Source of the DNA: Gordonia neofelifaecis NRRL B-59395
Lineage (GTDB): Bacteria > Actinomycetota > Actinomycetes > Mycobacteriales > Mycobacteriaceae
Assembly: GCF_000192435.1 (NCBI RefSeq)
Contig: NZ_AEUD01000010.1
Location: forward strand, 1 to 64,000
Direction: 5' to 3'
DNA length: 64,000 nt
Shown: positions 16,867 through 26,571 of the stretch, piece by piece
Layout: each line of letters opens with the position of its first letter
Numbering within the stretch: position 1 is the stretch's first letter
The notes under the pieces: generated by a model
The model's input: only the letters and a program-made list of their open reading frames with translations
Told to the model about the DNA's origin: nothing
Databases searched by the model: none
Translations under genes and position numbers: made by a program

Positions 16867-17607
16867 ATGATTCGCGACAAGATCATCATCACCGGAGCGA
16901 GTTCGGGACTCGGCGAAGGCATGGCGCGCGAGTTCGCCGCGCGCGGACGGAGTCTCGGCCTCGCGGCCCGTCGGATCGATCGTCTGGACGCGCTCGCGAG
17001 CGAGCTCGAGCCGTCCGCGGCGGCGGTCGCCGTCGCGCAACTCGACGTCACCGACGTCGACGCGGTGCCCATCGCCTTCGACGCGCTCGCCGAGGAACTC
17101 GGCGGCGTGGATCGGGTCATTGTGAACGCCGGGCTCGGCAAGGGTGCGCCGATCGGGACCGGTCACGCGGCCGCGAACATCGAGACCGTGCAGACCAATC
17201 TGGTGGGTGCGCTCGCGCAGATCGAGGCCGCGATGGCGATCTTCCGCAGACAGAATCACGGCCACCTGGTGCTCGTCAGTTCGATGAGCGCGGTGCGCGG
17301 GCTGCCGAAGGCGCAGGCCGCGTACTCGGCGTCGAAGGCCGGCGTCTCGGCGCTGGGCCAGGGGCTGCAGGCAGAGCTGGCGGGCAGTCCGATCGCCGTC
17401 ACCGTCCTGCTGCCCGGCTACATCGAGACCGATATCAATCGCGGTGTGAAGACGTCGATGATGACCGACACGGAATCGGGTGTGAAGGCGATGGTCGCCG
17501 CCATCGAATCCGAGCGTTCGCGGGCCGCGGTACCCGCCTGGCCGTGGACGCCGATCTCCTGGGCGCTACGAATTCTGCCGGATTCTATATCGGCGAGATT
17601 GATATAG
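16867..17607 (+). CDS. Short-chain dehydrogenase/reductase (SDR)
   Basis: 246 aa. [12 protein letters not shown] gives the cofactor-binding loop, NAGLG the central motif, and catalytic residues are in [12 protein letters not shown] and [14 protein letters not shown]. The C-terminus has aromatic/hydrophobic segments ([14 protein letters not shown]). Substrate unknown. The ATG at 16867 has a leaderless promoter and no Shine-Dalgarno. pgi follows 44 nt downstream with its own promoter. Confidence 0.87.
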   Translation: MIRDKIIITGASSGLGEGMAREFAARGRSLGLAARRIDRLDALASELEPSAAAVAVAQLDVTDVDAVPIAFDALAEELGGVDRVIVNAGLGKGAPIGTGHAAANIETVQTNLVGALAQIEAAMAIFRRQNHGHLVLVSSMSAVRGLPKAQAAYSASKAGVSALGQGLQAELAGSPIAVTVLLPGYIETDINRGVKTSMMTDTESGVKAMVAAIESERSRAAVPAWPWTPISWALRILPDSISARLI

Positions 17608-17638
17608 CCACACGTCGCCAACATCTCAATCGACCGCA

Positions 17639-17644
17639 TAATGT
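17639..17644 (+). promoter_or_regulatory. -10 element TAATGT for pgi, leaderless start
   Basis: TANNNT hexamer exactly 7 nt before the ATG at 17652. Confidence 0.55.
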
Positions 17645-17651
17645 GGGGCCA

Positions 17652-19349
17652 ATGATGACGAATCTGCGCGGACGGCTCGACGGGGGCGATGAATTCGACA
17701 TCACGTCGACCGTCTCGTGGCACGCGCTGGCTGCTCACCAGCAGCATATGTACTCCCTCCACCTGCGAGAACTGTTCGTGATGGACCCCGATCGGGGTCG
17801 CGAACTGGTGGTCGACGCGGCTGACCTGCACATCGATTTCTCGAAGAATCTGATCACCCGCGAGACCGTCGAGCTGCTCGCCGCACTCGCTCGGGAAGCG
17901 GGGGTCGAAGAGCAGCGTGACGCGATGTTCGCGGGCGCCCACCTCAATACGTCGGAGGATCGGGCGGCGCTGCACATCGCCCTGCGACTGCCGCGCGACG
18001 CACAGCTCATCGTCGACGGACAGGATGTGGTGGCCGACGTCCACGACGTGCTCGACCGGATGGGCGACTTCACCGATCGCGTGCGCGGCGGGGACTGGAC
18101 CGGGCACACGGGCAAGCCGATCACCGACGTCGTGAACATCGGAATCGGCGGCAGCGACCTCGGGCCGGTGATGGCGTACGAGGCGCTGCGGCACTACCGG
18201 CACCCCGGGATCACCGGACACTTCGTCTCCAACAGCGATCCGTCGGACCTCGTGTCGGTGCTCGCCGGGCTCGATGCCGAGACCACGCTGTTCGTCGTCT
18301 CGTCGAAGACGTTCACCACGCTCGAGACCATCACCAATGCGACGGCGGCGCGGTCGTGGCTGCTGAGCCGGCTGGGGCTGTCGGACGGTGACTCCGACGC
18401 CGTGGCCAAGCACTTCGTCGCAGTCAGCACCAACGCCGACGAGGTGGCGAAGTTCGGCATCGACACCGACAACATGTTCGGATTCTGGAACTGGGTCGGC
18501 GGCCGCTATTCGATCGACTCAGCCATCGGACTGTCGTTGATGATCGCTATCGGCCGTGAGCTGTTCGATGAGTTCCTCGCGGGATTCCACGCAGTCGACG
18601 AGCACTTCCGCACCGCGCCGCTGGAGCAGAACGCGCCGGCGATCCTGGCTCTGGTCGGCCTCTGGTACTCCAACTTCTGGGACGCGCAGTCGCAGGCGGT
18701 GTTGCCCTACTCCAACGACATGGCGCGGTTCCCGGCCTACCTGCAGCAGCTGACGATGGAGTCGAACGGCAAGACGGTGACCGCGGGCGGCCATCACGTC
18801 ACGTCGCCGACCGGCTCGATCTATTGGGGCGAGCCGGGGACCAACGGCCAGCACGCCTTCTACCAGCTCCTCCACCAGGGGACCTGGCTGATCCCGGCCG
18901 ACTTCATCGGCTTCGCTCAGCCGCTCGACGATCTGCCCGCGGCCGACGGCAGGTCGATGCACGACATTCTGATGAGCAACTTCTTCGCGCAGACCCAGGT
19001 GCTCGCGTTCGGCAAGACGGCCGACGACATCGCGGCGGAGGGCGTTCCGCCGAAGCTGGTACCGCACAAGGTGATGCCGGGCAATCGTCCGTCGACGTCG
19101 ATCCTGGCGCCGAAGCTGACTCCGTCGGTCCTCGGCCAGCTGATCGCGCTCTACGAGCATGAGACCTTCGTCAAGGCGATGGTCTGGGGCATCAACCCGT
19201 TCGATCAGTGGGGCGTGGAGCTCGGCAAGAAGCAGGCCGTCGACCTGGTCGGCGTGATCAGCGACGACCCGGCGCCGTCACCGCTGCCCGACTCGTCGAC
19301 CGACGCCATGGTGCGCTGGTACCGCGGGATGCGGGGTCGCGCGACGTAG
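17652..19349 (+). CDS. pgi: Glucose-6-phosphate isomerase
   Basis: 565 aa. Interconverts glucose-6-P and fructose-6-P. Signature blocks are present: [32 protein letters not shown], the family signature around [17 protein letters not shown] and the C-terminal [15 protein letters not shown]. The ATG at 17652 (with another ATG directly after) fits both the family N-terminus and the -10 site; a longer frame inside the preceding gene is not needed. Ortholog of Rv0946c and the left anchor of the conserved block. Confidence 0.97.
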   Translation: MMTNLRGRLDGGDEFDITSTVSWHALAAHQQHMYSLHLRELFVMDPDRGRELVVDAADLHIDFSKNLITRETVELLAALAREAGVEEQRDAMFAGAHLNTSEDRAALHIALRLPRDAQLIVDGQDVVADVHDVLDRMGDFTDRVRGGDWTGHTGKPITDVVNIGIGGSDLGPVMAYEALRHYRHPGITGHFVSNSDPSDLVSVLAGLDAETTLFVVSSKTFTTLETITNATAARSWLLSRLGLSDGDSDAVAKHFVAVSTNADEVAKFGIDTDNMFGFWNWVGGRYSIDSAIGLSLMIAIGRELFDEFLAGFHAVDEHFRTAPLEQNAPAILALVGLWYSNFWDAQSQAVLPYSNDMARFPAYLQQLTMESNGKTVTAGGHHVTSPTGSIYWGEPGTNGQHAFYQLLHQGTWLIPADFIGFAQPLDDLPAADGRSMHDILMSNFFAQTQVLAFGKTADDIAAEGVPPKLVPHKVMPGNRPSTSILAPKLTPSVLGQLIALYEHETFVKAMVWGINPFDQWGVELGKKQAVDLVGVISDDPAPSPLPDSSTDAMVRWYRGMRGRAT

Positions 19350-19445
19350 TCGCGGGTCGCGTGACGGTCGGCGGGATGGCGAGGCCGGACACGCCCGGCT
19401 TGTGGGCTCGTGAAACCTGTTCGGGAGGCCGTGCGTCTAAGAGGC

Positions 19446-20124
19446 ATGGGTCTGACGCGATCGGTCGAGTTGAGCGCCGCCGAGTATCTGGCCGAACACG
19501 ACGGCGTGATCACCACTGCGCAGGCGCGCACGCCGGGAATGTCGCCGGGGCAGGTGCGATCGCGGCAGCTCCGCGGTCTGTGGATCCCGCATGCGCGGTC
19601 GACGTTCCTGTCCGCGGAACACCGCATGACCGAGATGGCGCGAGTCCGGATCGCGGGTGCGGCGCACGCGGGTTCGGTGGCGGTGAAAGACATTGCGGTG
19701 ACCGACCTTCCGCTCACCGTGCTGGCGTCTGCGGCGGAGCTCGACGACGGTATCGCGATGATGGACGGGGCGCTCCAGATCAAGCGAGTGACGCTGAAGG
19801 AACTGCGTGCCGCGTTGGATCGGAACGTCGGCGCCGCGGGCATGGGCCGCGCGCGGAAGCTGCTCACGTCGGCTGAAGACCTGTCGGAATCGGAGCTGGA
19901 ACGCAAGTTCGTGCGCTTCTTGCGACGGCTGGGCCTTCCACCACCAGCACGACCGCTGGGAGAGCGACAACGCGACCATGAGCGAACTGGTCTCGATCGG
20001 CTGGCTCCCTCTGCCGTACACCTGGAAACGCTTGGAGTTCCAGCCCGATGAGGTGCGCTCTGAGCTCCAGCGAGCCTCCAGCGAGCATTGGAACTCCGCC
20101 GCGGTGTCGCGTGAGCGGAAATAG
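19446..20124 (+). pseudogene. AbiEi/DUF559-type protein, broken by an internal out-of-frame deletion
   Basis: The 5' part (19446 to about 19930) encodes an AbiEi-antitoxin-like N-terminal domain (SAAEYLAEHDGVITTAQART) and the usual middle region ending SESELERKFVRFLRR. The reading then shifts: the conserved C-terminal segment of these proteins, DGWAFHHQHDRWESD to PYTWKRLEFQPDEVRSEL, lies in the next frame and ends at 20124. The expected ~35 residues holding the first part of the nuclease-like fold are missing. The junction lies in GACGGCTGGG (19924-19933), which can be read as either flank. Not likely functional as a full protein; the truncated frame-1 product would stop at 20051. Confidence 0.75.
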
Positions 20125-20164
20125 TGCGACATTCGGCGTTCCTGGGAACGCCGAATGTCGCACT
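20123..20164. terminator. 42-bp perfect palindrome at a convergent junction
   Basis: Arms of 20 bp (starting AGTGCGACATTCGGCG) around a 2-nt centre, lying exactly at the stop of the broken gene and before the 3' end of the convergent chorismate mutase gene. It probably acts as a bidirectional terminator; a REP-like origin is possible. Confidence 0.7.
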
Positions 20165-20224
20165 TTCGGTCAATGGCAGTTCAGCCGGTCCGCCGCAGAC
20201 AGCGCCTCCACGCCTACTGTGCGG

Positions 20225-20581
20225 TCATCGCCCGAGCGGGCCGCGCCCGAGGCGGAGGAGAAGCATCGCCAGAGTGTGGCCCTCGGACCCGAGGGCGGAG
20301 AAGCGGTCGAGGACCTTCATCTCGCGACTGTGGACCAGGCGCGGGCCGCCGGCCGCCATCCGATGCGCGCCGATCTTCTTCGAGACCGCACTGCGCCGCT
20401 GGATCGCCGCGAGGATCACCGCGTCCATGCGGTCGATCTCGACCCGCAGTTCATCGATGTCCTCCGGCAGGGCGGTGACATCTGCGCTCAGGTTGAGGGC
20501 GTCGAGATCCAGGTCGAACGGACTGCCGCCGTTCCCGTCGGCCGAACCGCTGCTGCGCTGCTGATCATCCCGGTCACTCAC
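20225..20581 (-). CDS. Chorismate mutase (AroQ-delta, Rv0948c type)
   Basis: 118 aa. Converts chorismate to prephenate for Phe/Tyr synthesis. The helical core reads IDELRVEIDRMDAVILAAIQRRSAVSKKIG, followed by RLVHSREMKVLDRF and the C-terminal LLLRLGRGPLG. In M. tuberculosis the LGRG tail contacts DAHP synthase, which strongly activates the otherwise weak enzyme, so the same may hold here. The GTG at 20581 gives a length near the family norm; a GTG at 20599 is possible. Confidence 0.92.
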   Translation of the reverse strand: MSDRDDQQRSSGSADGNGGSPFDLDLDALNLSADVTALPEDIDELRVEIDRMDAVILAAIQRRSAVSKKIGAHRMAAGGPRLVHSREMKVLDRFSALGSEGHTLAMLLLRLGRGPLGR

Positions 20582-20642
20582 GCTTCCCGATTTTGCCACG
20601 CGCGGTTCGCGGGCCGAACGGCGCGTGGTGAACAATGCAGTG

Positions 20643-22475
20643 ATGACCACCGCCAGGAAACTCGGAGCCGTTGCGCTGGCGCTGATCGCGGCGCAGATCG
20701 TCGTACGTGCAGTGCTGGTGATCTGGGGGAACTTCTACTGGGACGACCTCATTCTGATCGGCCGCGCGTCGTCGTACCCGATCCTGTCCTGGGACTATCT
20801 CGGCTACAGCCATGACGGTCATTTCATGCCCGCGGCCTTCCTCGTCGCGGGGCTCACCACGGTGATCGCGCCCGTGCAGTGGTGGCTGCCCGCGCTGACC
20901 CTGGTGGTGCTGCAGGCCGTCGCGTCGCTGGCCGTGTGGCGGATGATCCGCATCATCGCGCCGCGAGCTCGCGGCTGGGCGCTGGCGGCGTTGACGTTCT
21001 ATCTGTTCGTGCCGATGACGGTGAGCGCCTACGTCTGGTGGGCGGCCGGACTCAACACCCTGCCCATGCAGGCCGCGATGGCGGTGGTCGTGGGCAACGC
21101 GATCGTGCTGGTGCGCGATCAGCCCGACGCGGCGCGTAGTCGTCGGCTGATGATCGGCGCGGTGGCCGCGTTCGTCGTCGCCCTGCTGTTCTTCGAGAAG
21201 TCACTGTTCATCCTGCCGGTCGCGTTCGTCGCCGGGCTGCTGGCGCTGCGGGGGTCGATGCGACCGCAGTGGCACGGCGAGGAGACCGACTACCGGTCAT
21301 CGGTGCTCAGCCAGACCTTTCTGCGGGCTCGCACACTGTGGCTCACCCTCGCCGGGGTGTTCGTAGCCTGGTCGGCGCTGTTCCTCGCGACCTCGACGGC
21401 CACCGCCGGGGTCCATTCCTTCGGACAGACCGCACACCTGGTCTGGCGCAGCATCAACGACGCGATCATCCCGTCGCTCGTCGGCGGTCCGTGGGTGTGG
21501 GACCGGTGGACGCCGTCGCCGCCGATGGGCTTCCCGAGCGTGTGGATGATCGCGCTGGGCTGGATCGTGCTCGTCGTGCTGATCGTGGTGACCTCCCGCG
21601 CCAAGCGGGGAGCCCCGCTGATCTGGTTCTGCGCGCTGCTCTACGCGGTCGGGGCTCAGATCCCGGTGATGTGGAACCGGTCGAGCACCAACACCGCGCT
21701 CGAACTCGCGCAGACGATGCGCTATCTGCCCGACACCGCTCTCGTCCTCACCATCGCGCTCGCATTGATCGCCGCGGCGCCGCGAGACCTCGGCGCGCAC
21801 CTCGCCGACAAGCCCGCGCCGGACCCGCGCCTCGCGTACGCCGGCGTGGTCTCCTGCGTCCTGTTCGCGGTCTCGGCGATGGTGGCGACCATGTCGTTCG
21901 GCCAGTCCTGGCGCGACGACCCGACCGGTGACTACCTCGTCACCGCGCGGGCGTCGCTGGCCGAGATGGATGGAAAGACGATGTTCGACCAGCCCGTCCC
22001 GCTCGAGGTGCTGCTGCCTGTCGCGCACCCCAACAACATGATCAGCCACGTGTTCGGCCGGCTGCGGGAGCGTCCTGACTTCGGGAACGTGACCGACGAC
22101 CTCAAGGTGCTGAACCCGAAGGGACAGCTCGTCGCGGGTGCGGTCAGCCCGCAGCGGACGTTCGAGCCGAGCCGTGGCAGCTGCGCCCGTCCGGGGATCG
22201 ATGAGCCGACCCGCCTGCGGCTGAGTGGACCGCTGATCGACTGGCAGTGGACGGTCGGATTCAGTTACTGCGCCGATCGCGCGGGCACCGTCGAGATCCG
22301 CCTCGAGGGCGGCGACCCCGTGCAGGTCCCGGTTCAGGCCGGACTGCACGCGGCCTACGTCCAGCTCGACGGTCGCGGGACCGAACTCCGGATCCGGCCG
22401 GTCACGCCGGGGCTGAAGCTGCACACCGGCGACGGCCGCGTCGGCCAGCCGGTGATGGCCGAGCTCGCACCCTGA
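20643..22475 (+). CDS. Polytopic membrane protein, glycosyltransferase-C-like fold suspected
   Basis: About 610 aa with roughly 10-11 hydrophobic helices over residues 5-430 and an extracytoplasmic C-terminal part. Early residues include GNFYWDDLILIG; an acidic pair after the first helix is usual for GT-C membrane glycosyltransferases, but no family was recognised with certainty. The C-terminal ~170 residues are soluble, with Cys at GSCARPG and SYCADRAG. It lies between chorismate mutase (divergent) and uvrD1. The start is the ATG at 20643 or the GTG just before it. Confidence 0.7.
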   Translation: MTTARKLGAVALALIAAQIVVRAVLVIWGNFYWDDLILIGRASSYPILSWDYLGYSHDGHFMPAAFLVAGLTTVIAPVQWWLPALTLVVLQAVASLAVWRMIRIIAPRARGWALAALTFYLFVPMTVSAYVWWAAGLNTLPMQAAMAVVVGNAIVLVRDQPDAARSRRLMIGAVAAFVVALLFFEKSLFILPVAFVAGLLALRGSMRPQWHGEETDYRSSVLSQTFLRARTLWLTLAGVFVAWSALFLATSTATAGVHSFGQTAHLVWRSINDAIIPSLVGGPWVWDRWTPSPPMGFPSVWMIALGWIVLVVLIVVTSRAKRGAPLIWFCALLYAVGAQIPVMWNRSSTNTALELAQTMRYLPDTALVLTIALALIAAAPRDLGAHLADKPAPDPRLAYAGVVSCVLFAVSAMVATMSFGQSWRDDPTGDYLVTARASLAEMDGKTMFDQPVPLEVLLPVAHPNNMISHVFGRLRERPDFGNVTDDLKVLNPKGQLVAGAVSPQRTFEPSRGSCARPGIDEPTRLRLSGPLIDWQWTVGFSYCADRAGTVEIRLEGGDPVQVPVQAGLHAAYVQLDGRGTELRIRPVTPGLKLHTGDGRVGQPVMAELAP

Positions 22476-22669
22476 CGCGGTGCACAGTGTGGTTGCGCAC
22501 AACATCGACCGCTGAAGCCTTGTCGGGGCCGATTTCCGATGCCTCGCGCGGGATCGGTCAATGCTGTGCGCGGCGCCGCACCGTCCGATCTAGACCTGCG
22601 CGGGGACGAGGTCGTGGCGGGACCTCCACGGGCAGGAATGTCCGAGGCCGCGGGTAGCCTGGACAGGCG

Positions 22670-25174
22670 ATGAACTCTTCACTTGCCACCTTCGACGAGT
22701 CCCAGCTGAGCGATCGGGGACGTGAACTCCTCGACGGTTTGAATCCGCAGCAGCGAGACGCCGTGTTGCACACGGGGTCTCCGTTGCTGATCGTCGCGGG
22801 CGCGGGATCGGGCAAGACTGCGGTGCTGACGCGGCGCATCGCCTTCCTGCTCGCCGAGCGGGATGTGACGCCGGGCCAGATCCTCGCGATCACGTTCACC
22901 AACAAGGCGGCGGCCGAGATGCGTGAGCGGGTCATCGACCTCGTCGGCCCGCGTGCCGCGTACATGTGGGTGTCGACCTTCCACTCCACGTGCGTCCGGA
23001 TCCTGCGGGCGCAGTCGGGCCTGCTGGGCAATCGGAACTCGAACTTCTCGATCTACGACGCCGACGACTCCCGGCGACTGCTCGGCATGGTGGTCCGCGA
23101 CCTCGATCTGGATCCGAAGAAGTTCTCCCCGCGCGGGGTCGGCACCCAGATCTCCAACTTCAAGAACGAGCTGAAGGACCCCGACGACGCCGCGGCCGAA
23201 GCAGAGGCGGACGGGCAGACAGACCTCGCGGCAGGCACCATCGCGCAGATTTACGCCGAGTACCAGCGCAGGCTCGCGGCGGCCAACGCCTTCGATTTCG
23301 ACGACCTGATCGGTGAGACCGTCTCGCTGCTGCAGCGACATCCCAACGTCGCCGAGTACTACCGCCGGCGGTTCCGGCACGTCCTGATCGACGAGTATCA
23401 GGACACCAACCACGCCCAGTACGTTCTGGTCCGCGAACTGGTGGGCGACGAGACCTCGCAGTCCGGGGTCGACCCGTCGGAGCTCTGCGTGGTCGGTGAC
23501 GCCGACCAGTCGATCTACGCCTTCCGCGGCGCGACGATCCGGAACATCGAGGAGTTCGAGCGCGACTACCCGAACGCCGAGACGATCCTGCTGGAGCAGA
23601 ACTACCGCTCCACCCAGACCATCCTGTCCGCCGCGAACGCGGTGATCTCGCGCAACGCCAACCGTCGCGAGAAGAAGCTGTGGACCGACTCCGGCGACGG
23701 CGATCTGATCGTCGGCTACGTCGCCGACTCCGACCGAGACGAGGCGGCGTTCATCGCCAAGGAGATCGAGGAGCTCGTCGACTATTCGATCGGCGGCTCG
23801 GCGAGTCACACCTATGCCGACCTCGCAGTCTTCTACCGGACTAACACCGGGTCCCGGTCGCTGGAAGAGGTGTTCGTCCGGCACGGCATCCCGTACAAGG
23901 TGGTCGGCGGCACCAAGTTCTACGAGCGCAAGGAAGTCCGCGACATCGTGGCCTACCTGCGCGTGGTGGCGAACCCGGATGATTCGGTGAGTCTGCGGCG
24001 CATCCTCAACACTCCGCGCCGCGGCATCGGCGACCGCGCCGAAGCATGCGTCGCGGTGCATGCGGAGAACCTCGGGATCAGCTTCTACCAGGCGCTGGTG
24101 GAGGCCACCGAGAATCGAGTGCCGCTGCTCAACACCCGCGCGGTCAAGCAGATCACGCTGTTCGTCGACCTCATCGAAGGGCTGCGCAGCGACTTCCTGA
24201 TGGCGTTCGGCGCCGTCGGTGGTGAGTCGGTCGATGACGCGGTCGCCGACGCGACCACCGAAGGCGCCGACGTCGGCGAACTGGTGGATGCGATCGTCGA
24301 CCGGAGCGGATATCGCGCGGAGCTGGAGGCGTCGAACGATCCGCAGGACGCCGCCCGTATGGACAATCTCAACGAGCTCATCGCCGTCGCGCGCGACTTC
24401 AGTGTGGAGGCCGCGCAGCGCGACGACGACGATCTCGACGACGCAGACGAGGCGACGGACGACGCTGAGGTGGTCGGCGACGGGGAGCCCGAGCCTGGCT
24501 CGCTGGCCGCGTTCCTGGAGAAGGTGGCGCTGGTGGCCGACGCCGACCAGGTGCCGGACGAGGGCGAGGGCGTCGTGACGATGATGACGCTCCACACCGC
24601 GAAGGGTCTGGAGTTCCCGGTCGTCTTCGTGACCGGCTGGGAGGACGGACACTTTCCGCACATGCGGGCGCTCGGCGATCCGGCGGAGCTCAGTGAGGAA
24701 CGACGATTGGCGTACGTCGGGATCACCCGTGCCCGGCAGAAGCTCTACCTGACGCGCGCGATGTCGCGTGCCTCGTGGGGGCAGCCGGTCTCGAACCCGG
24801 AATCGCGCTTCCTGCAAGAGGTTCCGCAGCATCTCATCGACTGGCGTCGGACCGAGCCCAAACGCGGGATGCGGGAGTTCGGGTCGCGGGGCGGGAGCTT
24901 CGGCTTCGGCTCGGCAGGCGGGTCGTCGAACGACTCCGGCTTCTCCTCCGGTATGCGCGGACGGTCGTCGTACTCGTCGGACCCCACCCGAGGCCGCAAC
25001 AAGAACGTGCACTACGAGATCGGCGACCGGATGAACCACCCGCAGTACGGCATGGGCAAGGCCGTCGCGAAGGAGGGCAGCGGTGTCACCGAGAGGATCA
25101 CCTTCGACTTCGGTGGCAACGTCGGCCGAGTGACTCTGATGACCGTCGGCGGACTGCCGGGGGAGAAGCTGTAG
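22670..25174 (+). CDS. pcrA: ATP-dependent DNA helicase UvrD1/PcrA
   Basis: 834 aa superfamily 1A 3'-5' helicase in repair. Motif I is VAGAGSGKTAVLTRR, II is LIDEYQDTNHAQY, III is VGDADQSIYAFRGA, IV follows at LEQNYRSTQTI, V is VVTMMTLHTAKGLEFPVVF and VI is EERRLAYVGITRAR. There is an acidic insert near 580-620. The C-terminal Tudor-like module GDRMNHPQYGMGKAVAKEG matches the RNA-polymerase-binding tail of PcrA. Ortholog of Rv0949. The -10-like TAGCCT at 22655 leaves a very short leader. The 194 nt upstream hold nothing else evident. Confidence 0.97.
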   Translation: MNSSLATFDESQLSDRGRELLDGLNPQQRDAVLHTGSPLLIVAGAGSGKTAVLTRRIAFLLAERDVTPGQILAITFTNKAAAEMRERVIDLVGPRAAYMWVSTFHSTCVRILRAQSGLLGNRNSNFSIYDADDSRRLLGMVVRDLDLDPKKFSPRGVGTQISNFKNELKDPDDAAAEAEADGQTDLAAGTIAQIYAEYQRRLAAANAFDFDDLIGETVSLLQRHPNVAEYYRRRFRHVLIDEYQDTNHAQYVLVRELVGDETSQSGVDPSELCVVGDADQSIYAFRGATIRNIEEFERDYPNAETILLEQNYRSTQTILSAANAVISRNANRREKKLWTDSGDGDLIVGYVADSDRDEAAFIAKEIEELVDYSIGGSASHTYADLAVFYRTNTGSRSLEEVFVRHGIPYKVVGGTKFYERKEVRDIVAYLRVVANPDDSVSLRRILNTPRRGIGDRAEACVAVHAENLGISFYQALVEATENRVPLLNTRAVKQITLFVDLIEGLRSDFLMAFGAVGGESVDDAVADATTEGADVGELVDAIVDRSGYRAELEASNDPQDAARMDNLNELIAVARDFSVEAAQRDDDDLDDADEATDDAEVVGDGEPEPGSLAAFLEKVALVADADQVPDEGEGVVTMMTLHTAKGLEFPVVFVTGWEDGHFPHMRALGDPAELSEERRLAYVGITRARQKLYLTRAMSRASWGQPVSNPESRFLQEVPQHLIDWRRTEPKRGMREFGSRGGSFGFGSAGGSSNDSGFSSGMRGRSSYSSDPTRGRNKNVHYEIGDRMNHPQYGMGKAVAKEGSGVTERITFDFGGNVGRVTLMTVGGLPGEKL

Positions 25175-25201
25175 TCAGGCCCCGCAACGACAGACGCTCC
25201 C

Positions 25202-25247
25202 GCAACTTGCATCCGCGGACGCCCGGAGGGGAGCGGATGCAAGTTGC
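25202..25247. terminator. Inverted repeat between uvrD1 and the convergent M23 gene
   Basis: Perfect 15-bp arms (GCAACTTGCATCCGC and its complement) separated by 16 nt, in the 100-nt gap between converging stops. Likely terminates transcription from both sides; no long T-run follows. Confidence 0.6.
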
Positions 25248-25274
25248 AGGAGCGGCTGCAGAGAGAGTGCGCGT

Positions 25275-26273
25275 TTAGCCCGTCAGCGCGGAGAGGCGGA
25301 CGCCGACCTTGGCGAGCCAGATGGCCGGGTCGATCTTCACGTATGCGCCGCCCGGGCCCTTGATCCACTTCTCGAAGTGGAGGTGCGGGCCGGTGGACTG
25401 ACCTTCCGAGCCGACGAGGGCGATGACGTCGCCCGCGGTGACCTGCTGGCCCTTGTGAACCAGGACGCCGGAGCTGGCCATGTGGCCGTAGACCGTGATG
25501 GTGCCGTCCGGTGCCTTGAGGCGGATCCAGTTGCCGAAGCCGGACGCGGGACCGGCGTCGACCACTTCGCCGTCGGTCGCGGCGTGGATGGGAGTGCCGA
25601 GCGGAGCAGCCATGTCGATGCCGCCGTGGAAGGTGCCCCAGCGCGGCGCGAACGCCGACGTGAGCTGGTAGACACCCATCGGGATCGGGCTCGTGACGAG
25701 CGGCTTCTGCTTGGCGGCGATGGCCGCGGCCTGCTCCTTGGCGATGTTCACGCCCTGCTTCAGCTGGGTCGAGTAGTCGCTCAGATCTGCCTGCGACGAC
25801 GATCCGACCACACCGGGACCGGTGTCGTCCGACGAGACGTTCGCGACGGGCGCGACATTCGAGCCGTCGACCGGTGCCGGCTCGGCTGGCGCCTGCGCGA
25901 TCGGGCTCGACTGCCCGTCGGAGGCCGAACCGGTGACCGCCATCGCGGTGGCGCCTGCAGCGATCGCGAACAGTGCGGTGCGGGCGCGGAGGGCCGACGA
26001 CGGGGCACGAAGTCGATGCTTCGGCTTGTTCCGCTCCGGCTCGGCGGCGACTGCCGGAGCGGCGTCGGCCTCGTCCGAGGAATCGCGGGTGATCAGGATC
26101 TCGGTGGTGCTGACGGTGTCGTTGTCGAGGTCGCCGGAGCCGAGTCCGAGTCGGAGATCACGGGAGGGGAGCGGAAAGTCGCGGGTCACGGGGGTTTCGA
26201 GGGATGCGGAATCGTCTTGGCGGGCGATAGTGCCATCACGGTCGAGAAGGCTCCGTGTTGCCAAGTCGTTCAC
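25275..26273 (-). CDS. M23 family peptidase (LytM domain), Rv0950c type
   Basis: 332 aa. A ~95-residue cytoplasmic N-terminus precedes one membrane helix (~96-114), then an Ala-rich helical linker (IAKEQAAAIAAKQK). The C-terminal LytM domain has zinc ligands in FHGGIDMAAPLG and HLHFEKW. It should cleave peptidoglycan cross-bridges in the periplasm, or act as a regulator of other hydrolases. The GTG at 26273 is chosen from frame and conservation of the gene order; no strong Shine-Dalgarno is seen. The last active-site phrase VTAGDVIALVGSEGQSTGPH is intact. Confidence 0.9.
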   Translation of the reverse strand: MNDLATRSLLDRDGTIARQDDSASLETPVTRDFPLPSRDLRLGLGSGDLDNDTVSTTEILITRDSSDEADAAPAVAAEPERNKPKHRLRAPSSALRARTALFAIAAGATAMAVTGSASDGQSSPIAQAPAEPAPVDGSNVAPVANVSSDDTGPGVVGSSSQADLSDYSTQLKQGVNIAKEQAAAIAAKQKPLVTSPIPMGVYQLTSAFAPRWGTFHGGIDMAAPLGTPIHAATDGEVVDAGPASGFGNWIRLKAPDGTITVYGHMASSGVLVHKGQQVTAGDVIALVGSEGQSTGPHLHFEKWIKGPGGAYVKIDPAIWLAKVGVRLSALTG

Positions 26274-26571
26274 CTCAATCCCTCTGCGCTACCGCCGCCA
26301 CGGCGGTCCGCTTGTCGTGACCTCGTCGTTATCAACCTCAATGACGGTAACGAACCACCGGCGCTAAGTCCACCGCGTCTTTCCGTGACGTCCTCATTCT
26401 GGCTGCTCAGCGGCAACATCTTCGGTGCATACGGGGTTACTGGCGAGTAGCGCGTGATATGTCGCACAAGGATGGGGCCGCGTTCGGATGCGACCGGGTC
26501 GGGGGTTTAGAGTCGCCTATGGCCCGCGTTACACCGAAGCGGGCGGAACATTACTTCAGATGGTGAGCTGA
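26274..26571. promoter_or_regulatory. Divergent promoter region of M23 peptidase and sucCD
   Basis: 298 nt with no gene. A TAGAGT hexamer at 26508-26513 could drive sucC with a leader of about 50 nt, and GGTGAG precedes the sucC ATG. On the other strand an imperfect palindrome of GTTACC and GATAAC lies about 60 nt before the M23 start. No riboswitch consensus (for example ydaO) was found. Confidence 0.45.

Noticed and set aside
22679-25039. Very long open frame antisense to uvrD1 (786 codons), with similar long antisense frames opposite the flavoprotein, accD1 and accA1 genes
   Set aside because: High-GC genes leave stop-free shadows in other frames. The antisense products are Arg/Val/Asp-rich without domains, while the sense strand encodes intact helicase, flavoprotein and carboxylase motifs.
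26274-26571. Possible ydaO (c-di-AMP) riboswitch before the M23 peptidase
   Set aside because: Such riboswitches are common before wall hydrolases in actinobacteria, but the conserved core blocks were not found when reading the leader.
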